Shown in pieces: positions 44,259-53,001 of a stretch of 64,000 nucleotides of DNA. The first letter of the stretch is position 1, and the number at the start of each line of letters is the position of its first letter. The DNA lies in the NCBI GenBank assembly GCA_958296195.1, contig OY282455.1, positions 2,046,001-2,110,000 of the forward strand. The letters run 5' to 3'. Both the position numbers and the translations under genes were made by a program. Below the pieces are notes generated by a model. It was not told the DNA's origin. It was given only the letters and a program-made list of their open reading frames with translations, and did no database searches. Source of the DNA: an uncultured Pseudomonadales bacterium. Its GTDB lineage: Bacteria > Pseudomonadota > Gammaproteobacteria > Pseudomonadales > Azotimanducaceae.

Positions 44259-44960
44259 TTAATCGCCATCTCGAGGTTCTCCATGAACACCGGGCAGATG
44301 ACCTGACCTAAGCCACTTCTCCAAATAGTTCACATCGCCCTCTGTTGCGTCTTTCACCCGATAGTCACGCACTGATGCGGCGAGATGCAGCAAGCGGTGC
44401 GGCAGTCTTTCAGGTTTGTCGCCGAAGTACCAAAAAGCATTCTCGTCAAACACAACTACTGGCGCGAATAAATCCTTGTTCGTCCGCTTTTCGTCTGCGT
44501 GGTAGTCATCTAGAAGGCGTTTGACCTGACCATTTGGGTGAACCCTATAGACGGCATCCTTCCTGCCCCGGAATTCTTCTTCGTATGGTCCCCAATCCAA
44601 AACACGCGCAACCCGCCCCGCGTACACAAGCAAGCCCCGGTCATACGGCCGCGGCATGAAGCCGGCAATCCAATCGCCCACTTCGGCTGACCTGCGGATC
44701 CGTGGCTTGCAAGTCGCCAAGGTCATGACGCCGCCCTCCACGCAGGGTGCCATGCCGTTGTCGTCCTTCAGGATGTAGCGGAACAGCCGCATCATGTCCG
44801 CCTCATTTTGTTGATGATCCCCTAAACCCAGACTTGCGTAGGTGTCCGTGGAGCGGTTGTTGGCCGGTATGGGCAGGGAAATCAATCGACCGCCCACGAT
44901 GGGTGACGGTGCGCCCCCCGCTGCGCTGTCGAATCCCTTGCGGCTGACTACGAGTTTCAT
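44259..44960 (-). CDS. Nmad3-start/Nmad2 chimera, nucleotide-modification-associated protein
   Basis: 233 residues from ATG 44960. Residues 1 to about 48 (VVSRKGFDSAAGG, PSPIV, LISLPIP, TYASLGLGD) read like the beginning of an Nmad3 protein, which normally runs on for some 200 residues more. From about residue 56 the sequence changes to an Nmad2-type domain: MMRLFRYILKDDNGMAP, TLATCKPRIRRSAEVGDW, LVYAGRVARVLDW and FWYFGD. An internal ATG pair (44795/44792) with GAGG just upstream could start the Nmad2 part on its own. Nmad domains were predicted by others to act with modified DNA bases. No partner modification enzyme is visible. Family calls are from memory. Confidence 0.6.
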   Translation of the reverse strand: MKLVVSRKGFDSAAGGAPSPIVGGRLISLPIPANNRSTDTYASLGLGDHQQNEADMMRLFRYILKDDNGMAPCVEGGVMTLATCKPRIRRSAEVGDWIAGFMPRPYDRGLLVYAGRVARVLDWGPYEEEFRGRKDAVYRVHPNGQVKRLLDDYHADEKRTNKDLFAPVVVFDENAFWYFGDKPERLPHRLLHLAASVRDYRVKDATEGDVNYLEKWLRSGHLPGVHGEPRDGD

Positions 44961-45003
44961 GCCCCCCACACCGGCCTAGGAAACCCCTTACCCAACCCAA
45001 TAG

Positions 45004-45390
45004 CTAAACCAGCATAAAGGTGAATGTCCCCTTGGCGACGCGATCTTCGCCACAGCGCACGTCCGCTTCCAGATGGGCCACCCGGCCGCCGAGCTTGATG
45101 ATTTGGGCGCTCGCCTCCAGCGTCATGCCGGCCTTGGCCGCCTTGAGGTAGCTGATGTTGGCGTTCAGCGTCACGCCCCGCGCCCCGGCCGAATTCAGGG
45201 CGTAGGCGCAGGCGGTGTCGGCCAAGGCGAACGTCAAGGCGCCGTTTGCGTAGCCCGCCGCGTTCATCATCTTGCCGGCCACCACCGCCCGCAGCAGGGC
45301 GCGGCCTTCCGCCGCCGACACGAACTCCATGCCGTAGTGGTCCAGCATCGCCCGGTCAACCGCCACGGTTTGCAGCACATCCACGCTCAT
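45004..45390 (-). CDS. Hotdog-fold acyl-CoA thioesterase (PaaI-like)
   Basis: 128 residues from ATG 45390, with GGGAG upstream. The hotdog core shows MEFVSAAEGRALLR, the helix NGALTFALADTACAYALNS with the catalytic Asp position, and NISYLKAAKAGMTLEASAQI. This is the PaaI/4-hydroxybenzoyl-CoA type; the substrate is not readable. It starts the core-like sequence after the island. Confidence 0.8.
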   Translation of the reverse strand: MSVDVLQTVAVDRAMLDHYGMEFVSAAEGRALLRAVVAGKMMNAAGYANGALTFALADTACAYALNSAGARGVTLNANISYLKAAKAGMTLEASAQIIKLGGRVAHLEADVRCGEDRVAKGTFTFMLV

Positions 45391-45510
45391 AGGCAACTCC
45401 CTTTCGTTCAGGTGCCCCCATTTTGCCGCCTCATCCCAACCTTGGTCCTTGTTTAAGGGTTTCGCCGGCGCATTGCGGAGCGGTTGTTGATGGTGTTTGG
45501 GCCGGCCAGG

Positions 45511-46329
45511 CTAAGGCGCACCTGTCGTGTGTCGGCGGGCGGTGCGCAGCATCAGCCACCCCGCCGCCAACACCCCCAGCCCAACGATGCTGACAATGAC
45601 CGCCGCCAAGGCGTTCACGTCTGGCGCGATGCCCAGTTTGACCTTGGAGTAGATCACCATCGGCAAGGTGCTCGACTCCGGCCCGGAAACGAAGCTGGCG
45701 ATGACCAGATCGTCCAGGGAGAGGGTGAATGCCAGCAGCCAGCCGGAGAGCATGGCCGGGGCGATGAGCGGCAGGGTGATGTCCAGAGTCACACCCATAG
45801 GCCGGCCGCCCAAGTCCATGGCGGCTTCCTCCAGGGAGCGGTCCATGGCCGTCAGCCGCGCCTGCACCACCACCGCGACGTAGGCCATGGCGAAGGTGAT
45901 GTGGGCGATGGCGATGGTGTCGGCGCCGCGCTTGGCTGGCCAGCCGAGCAGCCCCTGCAGGCTGACGAACAGCATCAGCAGGGAAAGCCCGGTGATGACT
46001 TCCGGCATCACCAAGGGCGCCGCCAGCATCCCGGAGAAGGCGGTTCGGCCGCGGAAGCGGCCCAGACGGGACATCGCCAAAGCGGCCAGGGTGCCCAACA
46101 GCGTGGCGAAGGTGGCGCTGACGAAGGCGATGCGCAGGCTCAGCAGGGCGGCGTCGATGATCTGCTCGTTCTGCCAAAGCGCTTGATACCAGCGCAGGGA
46201 AAAGCCCGTCCAGACGGACATCAGGCGTGAGTCGTTGAACGACCAGGCGATCATGGTGAGGATGGGGATGTACAGAAAGGCGTAGCCGAAGCACAGGCAA
46301 CTGAAGATGAAGGTGCGGCGCTGTCTCAT
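45511..46329 (-). CDS. potI: Polyamine ABC transporter permease (PotI/PotC-like)
   Basis: Inner-membrane permease of a putrescine/spermidine-type importer. 272 residues from ATG 46329, with about six membrane segments. The ABC coupling loop is EEAAMDLGGRPMGVTLDITLP (EAA motif), and FSLRWYQALWQN near the N terminus is typical. A start at 46443 would overlap potH and add 38 unlikely residues. Last gene of potF-potG-potH-potI. Confidence 0.88.
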   Translation of the reverse strand: MRQRRTFIFSCLCFGYAFLYIPILTMIAWSFNDSRLMSVWTGFSLRWYQALWQNEQIIDAALLSLRIAFVSATFATLLGTLAALAMSRLGRFRGRTAFSGMLAAPLVMPEVITGLSLLMLFVSLQGLLGWPAKRGADTIAIAHITFAMAYVAVVVQARLTAMDRSLEEAAMDLGGRPMGVTLDITLPLIAPAMLSGWLLAFTLSLDDLVIASFVSGPESSTLPMVIYSKVKLGIAPDVNALAAVIVSIVGLGVLAAGWLMLRTARRHTTGAP

Positions 46330-46423
46330 CGCCAAGTGCCTGCATTTGCTTGCGAAGTGCGTTGCGGCAAAGGGGCGGGCGCCATTTGCACCAGCGGAAA
46401 CACCGCGAAGACAAAGCGCCGCC

Positions 46424-47314
46424 TCATCGCCGCGCCCCGGCATCGGCCTGCGAAATGCGCTGAAACAGCATGATGGGCACCAGCAGAATCAGCACCAGCA
46501 CCGTGGCTACCGCGCTAGCCAAGGGCCAATCCCGGTTGATGAAGAACTCATCGTAAAGGGTCTTGCCGATCATCATGGTGTCCAAGCCGCCCAGCAGGGC
46601 CGGGATCACGAACTCCCCCAAGGCGGGGATGAACACCAGCAGGCCGCCGGCCACCACGCCGGGCAGGGACACCGGCAAGGTGACGTCGAAGAACACCTGC
46701 CGGGGCCGCCCGCCCAGGTCCGCCGCCGCGTCCAGCAGGTCGCCGTCCAAGCGTTCGAGGGTGGCGTACAGCGGCAGGATCATGAAGGGCAGGTAGCTGT
46801 AAACGATGCCGAGATACACGGCGAAGTCTGTATAGAGGATTTTCAAGGGCTGCTCGATCAGTCCCATCCCCAGCAAGGCTTGGTTGAGGACGCCGTGGCC
46901 GGAGAGCATCCCCATCCAGGCGTACACCCGCAGCAGGAAGGACGTCCAAAAAGGCAGAATCACCAGCAGCAGCAGGATGTTGCGCCAGGCGCCCCGCGCC
47001 CGGGCAATGCCGTAGGCCATGGGATAGCCGATCAACAGGCACAGCAGGGTGGAGACCGCGGCGATGCGGATGGACTTGAGGTAGCTCACCCAATACAGAT
47101 CGTCTTCGGTGAGGAAGCGGTAGTTGTCCGCCGTCAGGTAAAGGCCCTGGGCAGGGTCGCAAAACGGCGTGAAGGGCGGCTGCGCAATGATCGGGTCCGA
47201 GAAGCTGATGCGCAGCACGATGGCGAAGGGCGCCAGAAAGAACGCCAGCAGCCAGAAGTAGGGAATGCCGATCACCGTGCGCCGCCACAGGCGCTCCGGC
47301 CGGGCGGCGTTCAT
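46424..47314 (-). CDS. potH: Polyamine ABC transporter permease (PotH/PotB-like)
   Basis: 296 residues from ATG 47314, with six predicted membrane helices. IPYFWLLAFFLAPFAIVLRISF at the start, FWTSFLLRVYAWMGML and the EAA-type loop LLDAAADLGGRPRQVFFDVTLP mark the PotB/PotH group. The ATG overlaps the stop of the 42-codon potG-tail ORF (ATGA), the coupling expected with a normal potG. An upstream in-frame start at 47362 lies inside that duplicate. Confidence 0.9.
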   Translation of the reverse strand: MNAARPERLWRRTVIGIPYFWLLAFFLAPFAIVLRISFSDPIIAQPPFTPFCDPAQGLYLTADNYRFLTEDDLYWVSYLKSIRIAAVSTLLCLLIGYPMAYGIARARGAWRNILLLLVILPFWTSFLLRVYAWMGMLSGHGVLNQALLGMGLIEQPLKILYTDFAVYLGIVYSYLPFMILPLYATLERLDGDLLDAAADLGGRPRQVFFDVTLPVSLPGVVAGGLLVFIPALGEFVIPALLGGLDTMMIGKTLYDEFFINRDWPLASAVATVLVLILLVPIMLFQRISQADAGARR

Positions 47315-47439
47315 GGGGTCAACACCAAGCTGCAGTCCCCAGGCTGGAGGAAATCGGCCCACTCATTTGATTGCAAGGCCAGATCCAGGCAGCGGCGGGC
47401 GTTTTGGCTGGACGCCGGCATCGACCGGGCGGTGCTCAT
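47311..47439 (-). pseudogene. Duplicated 3' end of potG between potG and potH
   Basis: A 42-codon frame. From its tenth codon it reads SSQNARRCLDLALQSNEW and then GDCSLVLTP, which lines up with the end of PotG itself (SSQNAHRSAELALEWDEQ ... KDCSVVLTQ). The surrounding DNA also aligns as an imperfect tandem copy of about 100 bases. Its ATG overlaps the potG stop and its stop overlaps the potH ATG, each by four bases. It looks like the tail of a second, diverged potG left by recombination. It may still be translated as a bridge between potG and potH. Confidence 0.7.
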
Positions 47440-48572
47440 TGGGTCAGCACCACGCTGCAATCCTTGGGCCATGAGAGATAGACCTGCTCATCCCACTCCA
47501 AGGCCAGCTCCGCCGAACGGTGGGCGTTCTGGCTGGACACCTGCACCAGCTTGCCTTGGTCGGTTCGCACCCGATACAGGGAGTGGTTGCCGTAGTAGGC
47601 CAAGTCCTCCACCATGCCGTGCAGGATCGTTAGGCCCTCCCCCTCCGGCGTTTGGCGGCTCAGGCGGATTTTCTCCGGGCGCACCGCCACGTCGAATGCA
47701 TCGGGCAGCTCCGCTTCGGGAAGGTCGGCTTGGATCGGCACTCCGGTTTCCTCGCAAGCGACAACGGCAGTGCCGTCGTTGCCCCGCTGGTGGCAGCGGA
47801 ATAGGTTGATGGTGCCGATGAAGTCCGCCACGAAGCGGCTGTTGGGATATTCGTAGATTTCCGTGGGTGTGCCGACCTGCACGAACCGCCCGGCGTCCAT
47901 CACGGCGATGCGGGTGGCCAGGGTCATGGCCTCCTCTTGGTCGTGGGTCACCAGAATGAAGGTGATGCCCAATTGGTCCTGAATGTTCATCAGCTCGAAT
48001 TGGGTGCGCTCGCGCAGGCTCTTGTCCAATGCCGCCAAGGGTTCGTCGAGCAGCAGCACCTTGGGCCGCTTGACCAGCGCCCGGGCCAAGGCCACGCGCT
48101 GCTGCTGGCCGCCGGAGAGTTGCCGGGGCTTGCGCTTGGCGAACTCCTGCAGTTGCACGAGCTCCAGCATCTCCTGCACCCGAGCCCTGACCTCGCCCTT
48201 GCCGACACCCTCCTTCTTCAGTCCGTAGGCCACGTTGTCCGCCACCGAGTAGTGGGGAAACACGGCGTAGGACTGAAACATCATGTTGGTGGGGCGCGCA
48301 AAGGGCGGCAGATGGGTCATTTCGACGCCGTCGATGAACACCTGGCCGGCGGTGGGTGCCTCAAAACCGGCCAACATCCGCAGCAAGGTGGACTTGCCGC
48401 AGCCGGAACCGCCCAGGATGGCGAACAATTCGCCCTTGTAGATGTTCAGACTGACCCCATCCACTGCGGGAAAGCCGTCGAACTCCTTGCGCAGCCCGTC
48501 GATGCGGATGAATGGCGCCGCCGCGGGGTCCTCCCACGGATTCCTAAACTGGTTGTTGTCGCTTTCCTGCAC
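47436..48572 (-). CDS. potG: Polyamine ABC transporter ATP-binding protein (PotG/PotA-like)
   Basis: 378 residues from GTG 48572 (a TTG at 48620 is possible). ABC domain: Walker A LGGSGCGKST, Q-loop MMFQSYAVFPH, signature LSGGQQQRVALARAL, Walker B LLLDEPLAALD, switch VTHDQEEAM. The C-terminal TOBE domain (FDVAVRPEKIRLS onward) regulates polyamine transporters. It follows potF by about 20 bases. Confidence 0.93.
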   Translation of the reverse strand: MQESDNNQFRNPWEDPAAAPFIRIDGLRKEFDGFPAVDGVSLNIYKGELFAILGGSGCGKSTLLRMLAGFEAPTAGQVFIDGVEMTHLPPFARPTNMMFQSYAVFPHYSVADNVAYGLKKEGVGKGEVRARVQEMLELVQLQEFAKRKPRQLSGGQQQRVALARALVKRPKVLLLDEPLAALDKSLRERTQFELMNIQDQLGITFILVTHDQEEAMTLATRIAVMDAGRFVQVGTPTEIYEYPNSRFVADFIGTINLFRCHQRGNDGTAVVACEETGVPIQADLPEAELPDAFDVAVRPEKIRLSRQTPEGEGLTILHGMVEDLAYYGNHSLYRVRTDQGKLVQVSSQNAHRSAELALEWDEQVYLSWPKDCSVVLTQ

Positions 48573-48592
48573 CAGTCCGCAACGTCGATTCG

Positions 48593-49756
48593 TCAGAAGC
48601 CGGACTTGGCCCGCGTCCAAGCCCGGGTGCGGCGCCGCTCAACCTTTGGCCCGGCGATGTAGGCAACGTGCAGGCGCTTGCGGGTTTCGGCGTCTGGATA
48701 GATGGCCGGGTCGTTGGCGTACTCCGGCAGCACCAGCGGCGTGGCGCTGGCGTTGGCGTTGGCGTAGCCGGTGAAATTGGTGAAGGCGGCGATCACCTCC
48801 GGTCGTAGCAGATAGTTGAGGAACAGATGGGCGTTGTCGGGATGGGGCGCGTCGGCGGGAATGTAGGCGGCGTCAAACCAAATGGTGGAGCCTTCTTGAG
48901 GCACCGTGTACTTCAAGGGTAGGTCCAATCCAGCCTCCCGGGCGCGGATGGTGGCCACCGCGTAGTCTCCGGACCAGCTACCGGCTAGGCAAAGATCGCC
49001 GGCCGGCATGTCCAGTTGGAATTTGGTGGAACTGTAGTAGGAGATGTATGGGCGGACGGATTTCAGGGCCTCTTCAGCGGCCTTCAGGTCCTCGTCCGCC
49101 ATGGAGTTGGGGTCCCTGTCCAAATAGACCAACACCACGGGCATGACGTCCGTGGGCGCCTCCAGCATGGAGATGCCGCAGTCCGCGAAGTGGCTGGCCA
49201 CCTCGGGGTCGAACAGCATGGCGGCGCTATGCACCGGGGCGTCCGGCATTCGCTCCAGAATCATCCGCTCGTTGTAGGTGAACCCGGTGGTTCCCCAAGC
49301 GTAGGGTACCCCGTAGCGGTTGTCGGGGTCGAACAGGGCGAACTGGCTTAGCAGTTCCGGATCCAGATGGTGCCAGTTGTCCAGCTTGGAGCGGTCCAGT
49401 TCCAGATAGATGCCGGCCTCCTGCAGCCGGCTGGAGTAGCCGGCGGAATGCACCACCACGTCATAGCCGGAACGCCCCGCCATGAGCTTCGCATCCACCG
49501 TGGGCGCGGCGTCATAGACGTCGTAGTTGACCTTGATGCCGAATTCCCGCTCGAAATCGTCAAGGGTGCTGGCGCCGATGTAGTCCGCCCAGTTATAAAC
49601 GTTGAGCACCGGCTCCTCTTCGGCCCCGCCCACCGGCGCCACGCCGATGGCGGCGACGAGCAGCAAACACCGCATACGGGCTGGCAGTCTCCGAATTATT
49701 CTAGGGTCGGCATTGGTGTTTTGGGATTTTAAGCGCCCGATAGGCGAATTATTCAT
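48593..49756 (-). CDS. potF: Polyamine-binding periplasmic protein (PotF/PotD-like)
   Basis: 387 residues from ATG 49756, which overlaps the stop of the upstream gene (ATGA). After a long n-region comes an export signal (MRCLLLVAAIGVAPVGGA, about 28-45). The mature protein begins with LNVYNWADYIGASTLDDFE, the standard PotF/PotD opening; YDVVVHSAGY, YGVPYAWGTTGFTYNE and YTVPQEGSTIWFD follow. A start at 49675, directly at the signal peptide, is the alternative. First gene of the transporter operon. Confidence 0.9.
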   Translation of the reverse strand: MNNSPIGRLKSQNTNADPRIIRRLPARMRCLLLVAAIGVAPVGGAEEEPVLNVYNWADYIGASTLDDFEREFGIKVNYDVYDAAPTVDAKLMAGRSGYDVVVHSAGYSSRLQEAGIYLELDRSKLDNWHHLDPELLSQFALFDPDNRYGVPYAWGTTGFTYNERMILERMPDAPVHSAAMLFDPEVASHFADCGISMLEAPTDVMPVVLVYLDRDPNSMADEDLKAAEEALKSVRPYISYYSSTKFQLDMPAGDLCLAGSWSGDYAVATIRAREAGLDLPLKYTVPQEGSTIWFDAAYIPADAPHPDNAHLFLNYLLRPEVIAAFTNFTGYANANASATPLVLPEYANDPAIYPDAETRKRLHVAYIAGPKVERRRTRAWTRAKSGF

Positions 49757-50238
49757 GCGCCTGGCGGTCCCACTCGGAAAAACCAAACGTCTTCCGGGGG
49801 CTCTTCACCGACGCGTTCGCCGAACTCCGGCCGTGCGGCCAGCAACGCCGAGATGAAGTCCTCCGGCGTCAGGTCCAGGGTGCGTTCGGCCCGTGCCCGA
49901 TACACCGCTTCGCCGATCTTGATGCGTACCCGTGGGTCGCGCACGACGTTGGCGGTCCACTGCTTGGTGCTGCCCTGCCTGGCTGGAATGATGAGGCTGC
50001 CTTCATGCACTACGCATATGGTGGTGACGGAGTGCGGGTCCTCCGGCCGGGTCTCCACCGCGATGGTGAAGTGGTCGTTGCAGATCGACCAATCCGGTGG
50101 GTAAGGGCGTTCCGTGCCGCTTAGGCGTTTGCCGGAAATCATGTACACCGGGTCGGTGCGCAACAGGTAGAGCACACCGAGCACGATGATCGCCGCGCCC
50201 AGCCCAGCCCCTATCCACTTCAGAATTTTCATGATCAT
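49753..50238 (-). CDS. Membrane-anchored protein, possible flavin/split-barrel type
   Basis: 161 residues from ATG 50238. One N-terminal helix (ILKWIGAGLGAAIIVLGVLYLL) anchors a soluble domain with HEGSLIIPARQGSTKQWTANV and DPRVRIKIGEAVYRARAER. That run resembles the split-barrel nitroreductase/PNPOx-like fold (ARQG.TK.W..NV..DPRV..RI). The catalytic role is unknown. It is coupled to potF by a 4-base overlap. Family placement is tentative. Confidence 0.5.
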   Translation of the reverse strand: MIMKILKWIGAGLGAAIIVLGVLYLLRTDPVYMISGKRLSGTERPYPPDWSICNDHFTIAVETRPEDPHSVTTICVVHEGSLIIPARQGSTKQWTANVVRDPRVRIKIGEAVYRARAERTLDLTPEDFISALLAARPEFGERVGEEPPEDVWFFRVGPPGA

Positions 50239-50426
50239 CTGTTTGCGCCCGGTTATCCGATAAGCCGAACTGTACTGGAACGGGGCGGCCCTTCGCAATT
50301 CAGCCGAATTGCGATTCCGAACGGCGATTCCTAGCTACAGCCCAACGGACCAGAAGGTTTTGTTGACGGACAAATGCGTTGCCCGCACCATGGTTGCATC
50401 GCAGCCCGCCATTGTGGGGAAGTCCT

Positions 50427-51728
50427 TTGAACCGAGATCCGCGGCAGATCCTTGCCGACGAGCCCATGGGCCGCTTCCAAATCAGCGCCGTCGCCATCTG
50501 CGTGCTGCTGAACGCCTTGGATGGGTTCGACGTGCTGGCCATCAGCTTCGCCTCCCCCGGCATCGCCGATGAGTGGGGGGTGGAACGGGGCGTCTTGGGC
50601 GTGGTGCTGTCCATGGAGCTCATCGGCATGGGGGTGGGCTCCCTGACCATCGGCGCCTTGGCGGACTGGGTTGGCCGGCGCCCGATCATCCTGGTGTGCT
50701 TGGTGATGATGGCCGGCGGCATGTGGCTGGCCGCCAGCGCCGGAGACGTGGTGACGCTTTCGGCCTACCGCCTGCTTACCGGCCTCGGCATTGGCGGCAT
50801 GTTGGCGGCCATCAACGCGATGGCGGCGGAGTACGCCAACCTCAAATACCGCAACCTGTGCGTCATCGTCATGGCCTCCGGCTATCCAGTGGGGGTGATC
50901 TTGGGCGGCGCCGTCGCCGCCTCGCTGCTGGCCAGCTTCGACTGGCGGTCCGTGTTCCTCTTCGGCGGCGCGGTGACCACGGCCTTCATTCCGGTGGTTT
51001 GGCTGTTGCTGCCGGAGTCCATCGAATACCTGAGCGAAAAGCGCCCCAAGGACGCCTTGGCCCGCATCAACGCCACCCTGCGGCGCATGGGGCACGGCGC
51101 GGTGGAGGCGCTGCCGGCCCTGGCTGCGCCGGCCAAGGCCGGCATGGGCAAGCTCTTCTCCAAGAGCCTGCTGCGCATCACCCTGCTGCTGACCGCGGCC
51201 TACTTCTGCCACATCATGACCTTCTACTTCATCATGAAGTGGATCCCGAAGATCGTCGCGGACCTGGGATTCAGCCACTCCGCGGCAAGCGGCGTGCTGG
51301 TCTGGGCCAACATTGGCGGGACTCTTGGCGCCTTGCTGTTGGGTCTGTGTACCCAGCTATTCACCACTCGGCGCCTGGTCATCGCCGCCTTCGTCGGCTC
51401 CGCGGCGATGGTCACCGTCTTTGGCCAAGGCCAAGCGGACCTCCTTCAACTATCCCTGATCGCCGGCCTCGCCCTGTTCTTCGCCAACTCCGCCATCGTG
51501 GGCCTCTACGCCTTGTTTGCGGAATCCTTCCCCACCGAGGTGCGGGCCGGCGGCACCGGCTTGGTCATCGGCGTGGGCCGGGCGGGGGCGGCGCTGGGCC
51601 CCATTGTGGCCGGCTTCATGTTCCAGGCGAACCTGGGGCTTGACGCCGTGGCCGTGGTAATGGCCTTGGGCTCGCTGCTGGCCGCCTTGGCGCTGTTCGC
51701 CTTGCGGCGCCCGCAGGAAGCGGGATGA
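50427..51728 (+). CDS. MFS transporter (AAHS-like aromatic acid/H+ symporter group)
   Basis: 433 residues from TTG 50427, with GGGGA upstream; a longer TTG start at 50379 lacks one. Twelve membrane helices. Motif A GALADWVGRRPI sits between TM2 and TM3, and RLLTGLGIGGMLAAINAM and YRNLCVIVMASGYPVG are typical of the aromatic acid family (VDGFD-like LDGFDVLAISFASP in TM1). The substrate cannot be named. Convergent with the lactate dehydrogenase gene. Confidence 0.82.
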   Translation: MNRDPRQILADEPMGRFQISAVAICVLLNALDGFDVLAISFASPGIADEWGVERGVLGVVLSMELIGMGVGSLTIGALADWVGRRPIILVCLVMMAGGMWLAASAGDVVTLSAYRLLTGLGIGGMLAAINAMAAEYANLKYRNLCVIVMASGYPVGVILGGAVAASLLASFDWRSVFLFGGAVTTAFIPVVWLLLPESIEYLSEKRPKDALARINATLRRMGHGAVEALPALAAPAKAGMGKLFSKSLLRITLLLTAAYFCHIMTFYFIMKWIPKIVADLGFSHSAASGVLVWANIGGTLGALLLGLCTQLFTTRRLVIAAFVGSAAMVTVFGQGQADLLQLSLIAGLALFFANSAIVGLYALFAESFPTEVRAGGTGLVIGVGRAGAALGPIVAGFMFQANLGLDAVAVVMALGSLLAALALFALRRPQEAG

Positions 51729-51767
51729 TCCCATCGGGCCTTGGTCACTATTGATTTGCCCTCAACA

Positions 51768-52910
51768 CTAGACCCTAGCCAGCCAACCGCCATCCAACGC
51801 CGCAAACGAGGAGCAGCCGAGTTGCTTGAGCGACCGGATGATTTCGTCCCGGTAGATGCCCGTCACTTGGCCGCCCCCCTTGGCTCCCAGCGCCGCCACG
51901 CCGTAGAAGAAGGACCGCCCCGAAAAGGCCATCTGGGCGCCGAGCGCCTTGGCGCGGATGACGTCCAAGCCGGTGCGGACGCCGCTGTCCAGCATCACGG
52001 TCATCTTGCTGCGGACTGCGTCCGGCAACTGCCGCAGGCTTTCCAGGGAGGACGGCGCCGCATCCAGTTGCCGCCCACCGTGGTTCGACACGATCAAGCC
52101 GTCCGCACCCAAATTCAGGGCGGCGAGGGCGTCCTGCGGGTGCTGAACGCCCTTGACCACCAACGGCCCCCTCCAGATGTTTCGGATCGTGCGCAAGTGT
52201 TCCTGGCTGACGCCATGCGCACTGAAGTTGGTGATGAACTCCGCCAGCCCGGTGGTCGGGCCGCTGCGGTAGCGCTGCACGTTGACGAAGTCAGGCCGCC
52301 CGTGGCGCAAGGTGGTGAGCGCCCAGCGCGGATGAGTCATGGACTGCCAGAGGATGTTCCAAGTGAGGCTGAAGGGCAGCTTCAGGCCGTTCCTCAGTTC
52401 CCGGTTGCGTTTCGCGCCGACCGGGATGTCAACGGTCACCACCAGCACATGGAAACCGGCCTCCTTAACCCGCGCCAGCAGGTCCTTCAGCGCTGCCCCC
52501 TCCCGCGGGACGTACAGCTGAAACCAGCAGACGTCCGGTGCGGTCTGGGCTATCTCCGCCAAGTCGGTGGTGCTGAAGGTGCTCAGCACATAGGGGATGC
52601 CGGCCTGCTGCGCCGCCGCCGCCAAGGACCGCTCCGCCTGCGGCCACATCATGTTTCCCAAGCCAACCGGCGCCACCCCGAACGGCATGGCGTAGCGCCG
52701 GTCGAAGATGGCCGTTTCAATATCCGCGGCGGAGGTGTCACGCAGGTAGCGCGGCGTTAGCCGCACCCCGTCAAAGGCGTCGCGGTTGCGGCGCTTGCCC
52801 GTCTCCCGGTCGATGCCCGCCTCCATGTAGTCGAAGGCGAAGTTGGGGATGCGCCGCCTCGCCAAGCGCTTCAGATCGTCAATTCCGGGATAGCGGGTGT
52901 CGTAGTCCAT
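51768..52910 (-). CDS. lldD: FMN-dependent alpha-hydroxy acid dehydrogenase (L-lactate dehydrogenase type)
   Basis: Oxidises L-lactate or a related 2-hydroxy acid, passing electrons to the respiratory chain. 380 residues from ATG 52910 (AGGA upstream). FMN site MPFGVAPVGLGNMMWP, catalytic region YVLSTFSTTDLAEIA, and SNHGGRQLDAAPSSLESL with the active-site His and Arg. The ORF can extend to 53048, but that part lies in decayed IS sequence. Substrate specificity is not certain, so the symbol is provisional. Confidence 0.85.
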   Translation of the reverse strand: MDYDTRYPGIDDLKRLARRRIPNFAFDYMEAGIDRETGKRRNRDAFDGVRLTPRYLRDTSAADIETAIFDRRYAMPFGVAPVGLGNMMWPQAERSLAAAAQQAGIPYVLSTFSTTDLAEIAQTAPDVCWFQLYVPREGAALKDLLARVKEAGFHVLVVTVDIPVGAKRNRELRNGLKLPFSLTWNILWQSMTHPRWALTTLRHGRPDFVNVQRYRSGPTTGLAEFITNFSAHGVSQEHLRTIRNIWRGPLVVKGVQHPQDALAALNLGADGLIVSNHGGRQLDAAPSSLESLRQLPDAVRSKMTVMLDSGVRTGLDVIRAKALGAQMAFSGRSFFYGVAALGAKGGGQVTGIYRDEIIRSLKQLGCSSFAALDGGWLARV

Positions 52911-53001
52911 GTCCAGTCCTAGGAAAACAGCGTCGCAGCTACTCAAGCCGATTCTGCCATGAGTGCCGCAGCCCACGATACACCTGTCAAGAGGAGATAC
53001 T

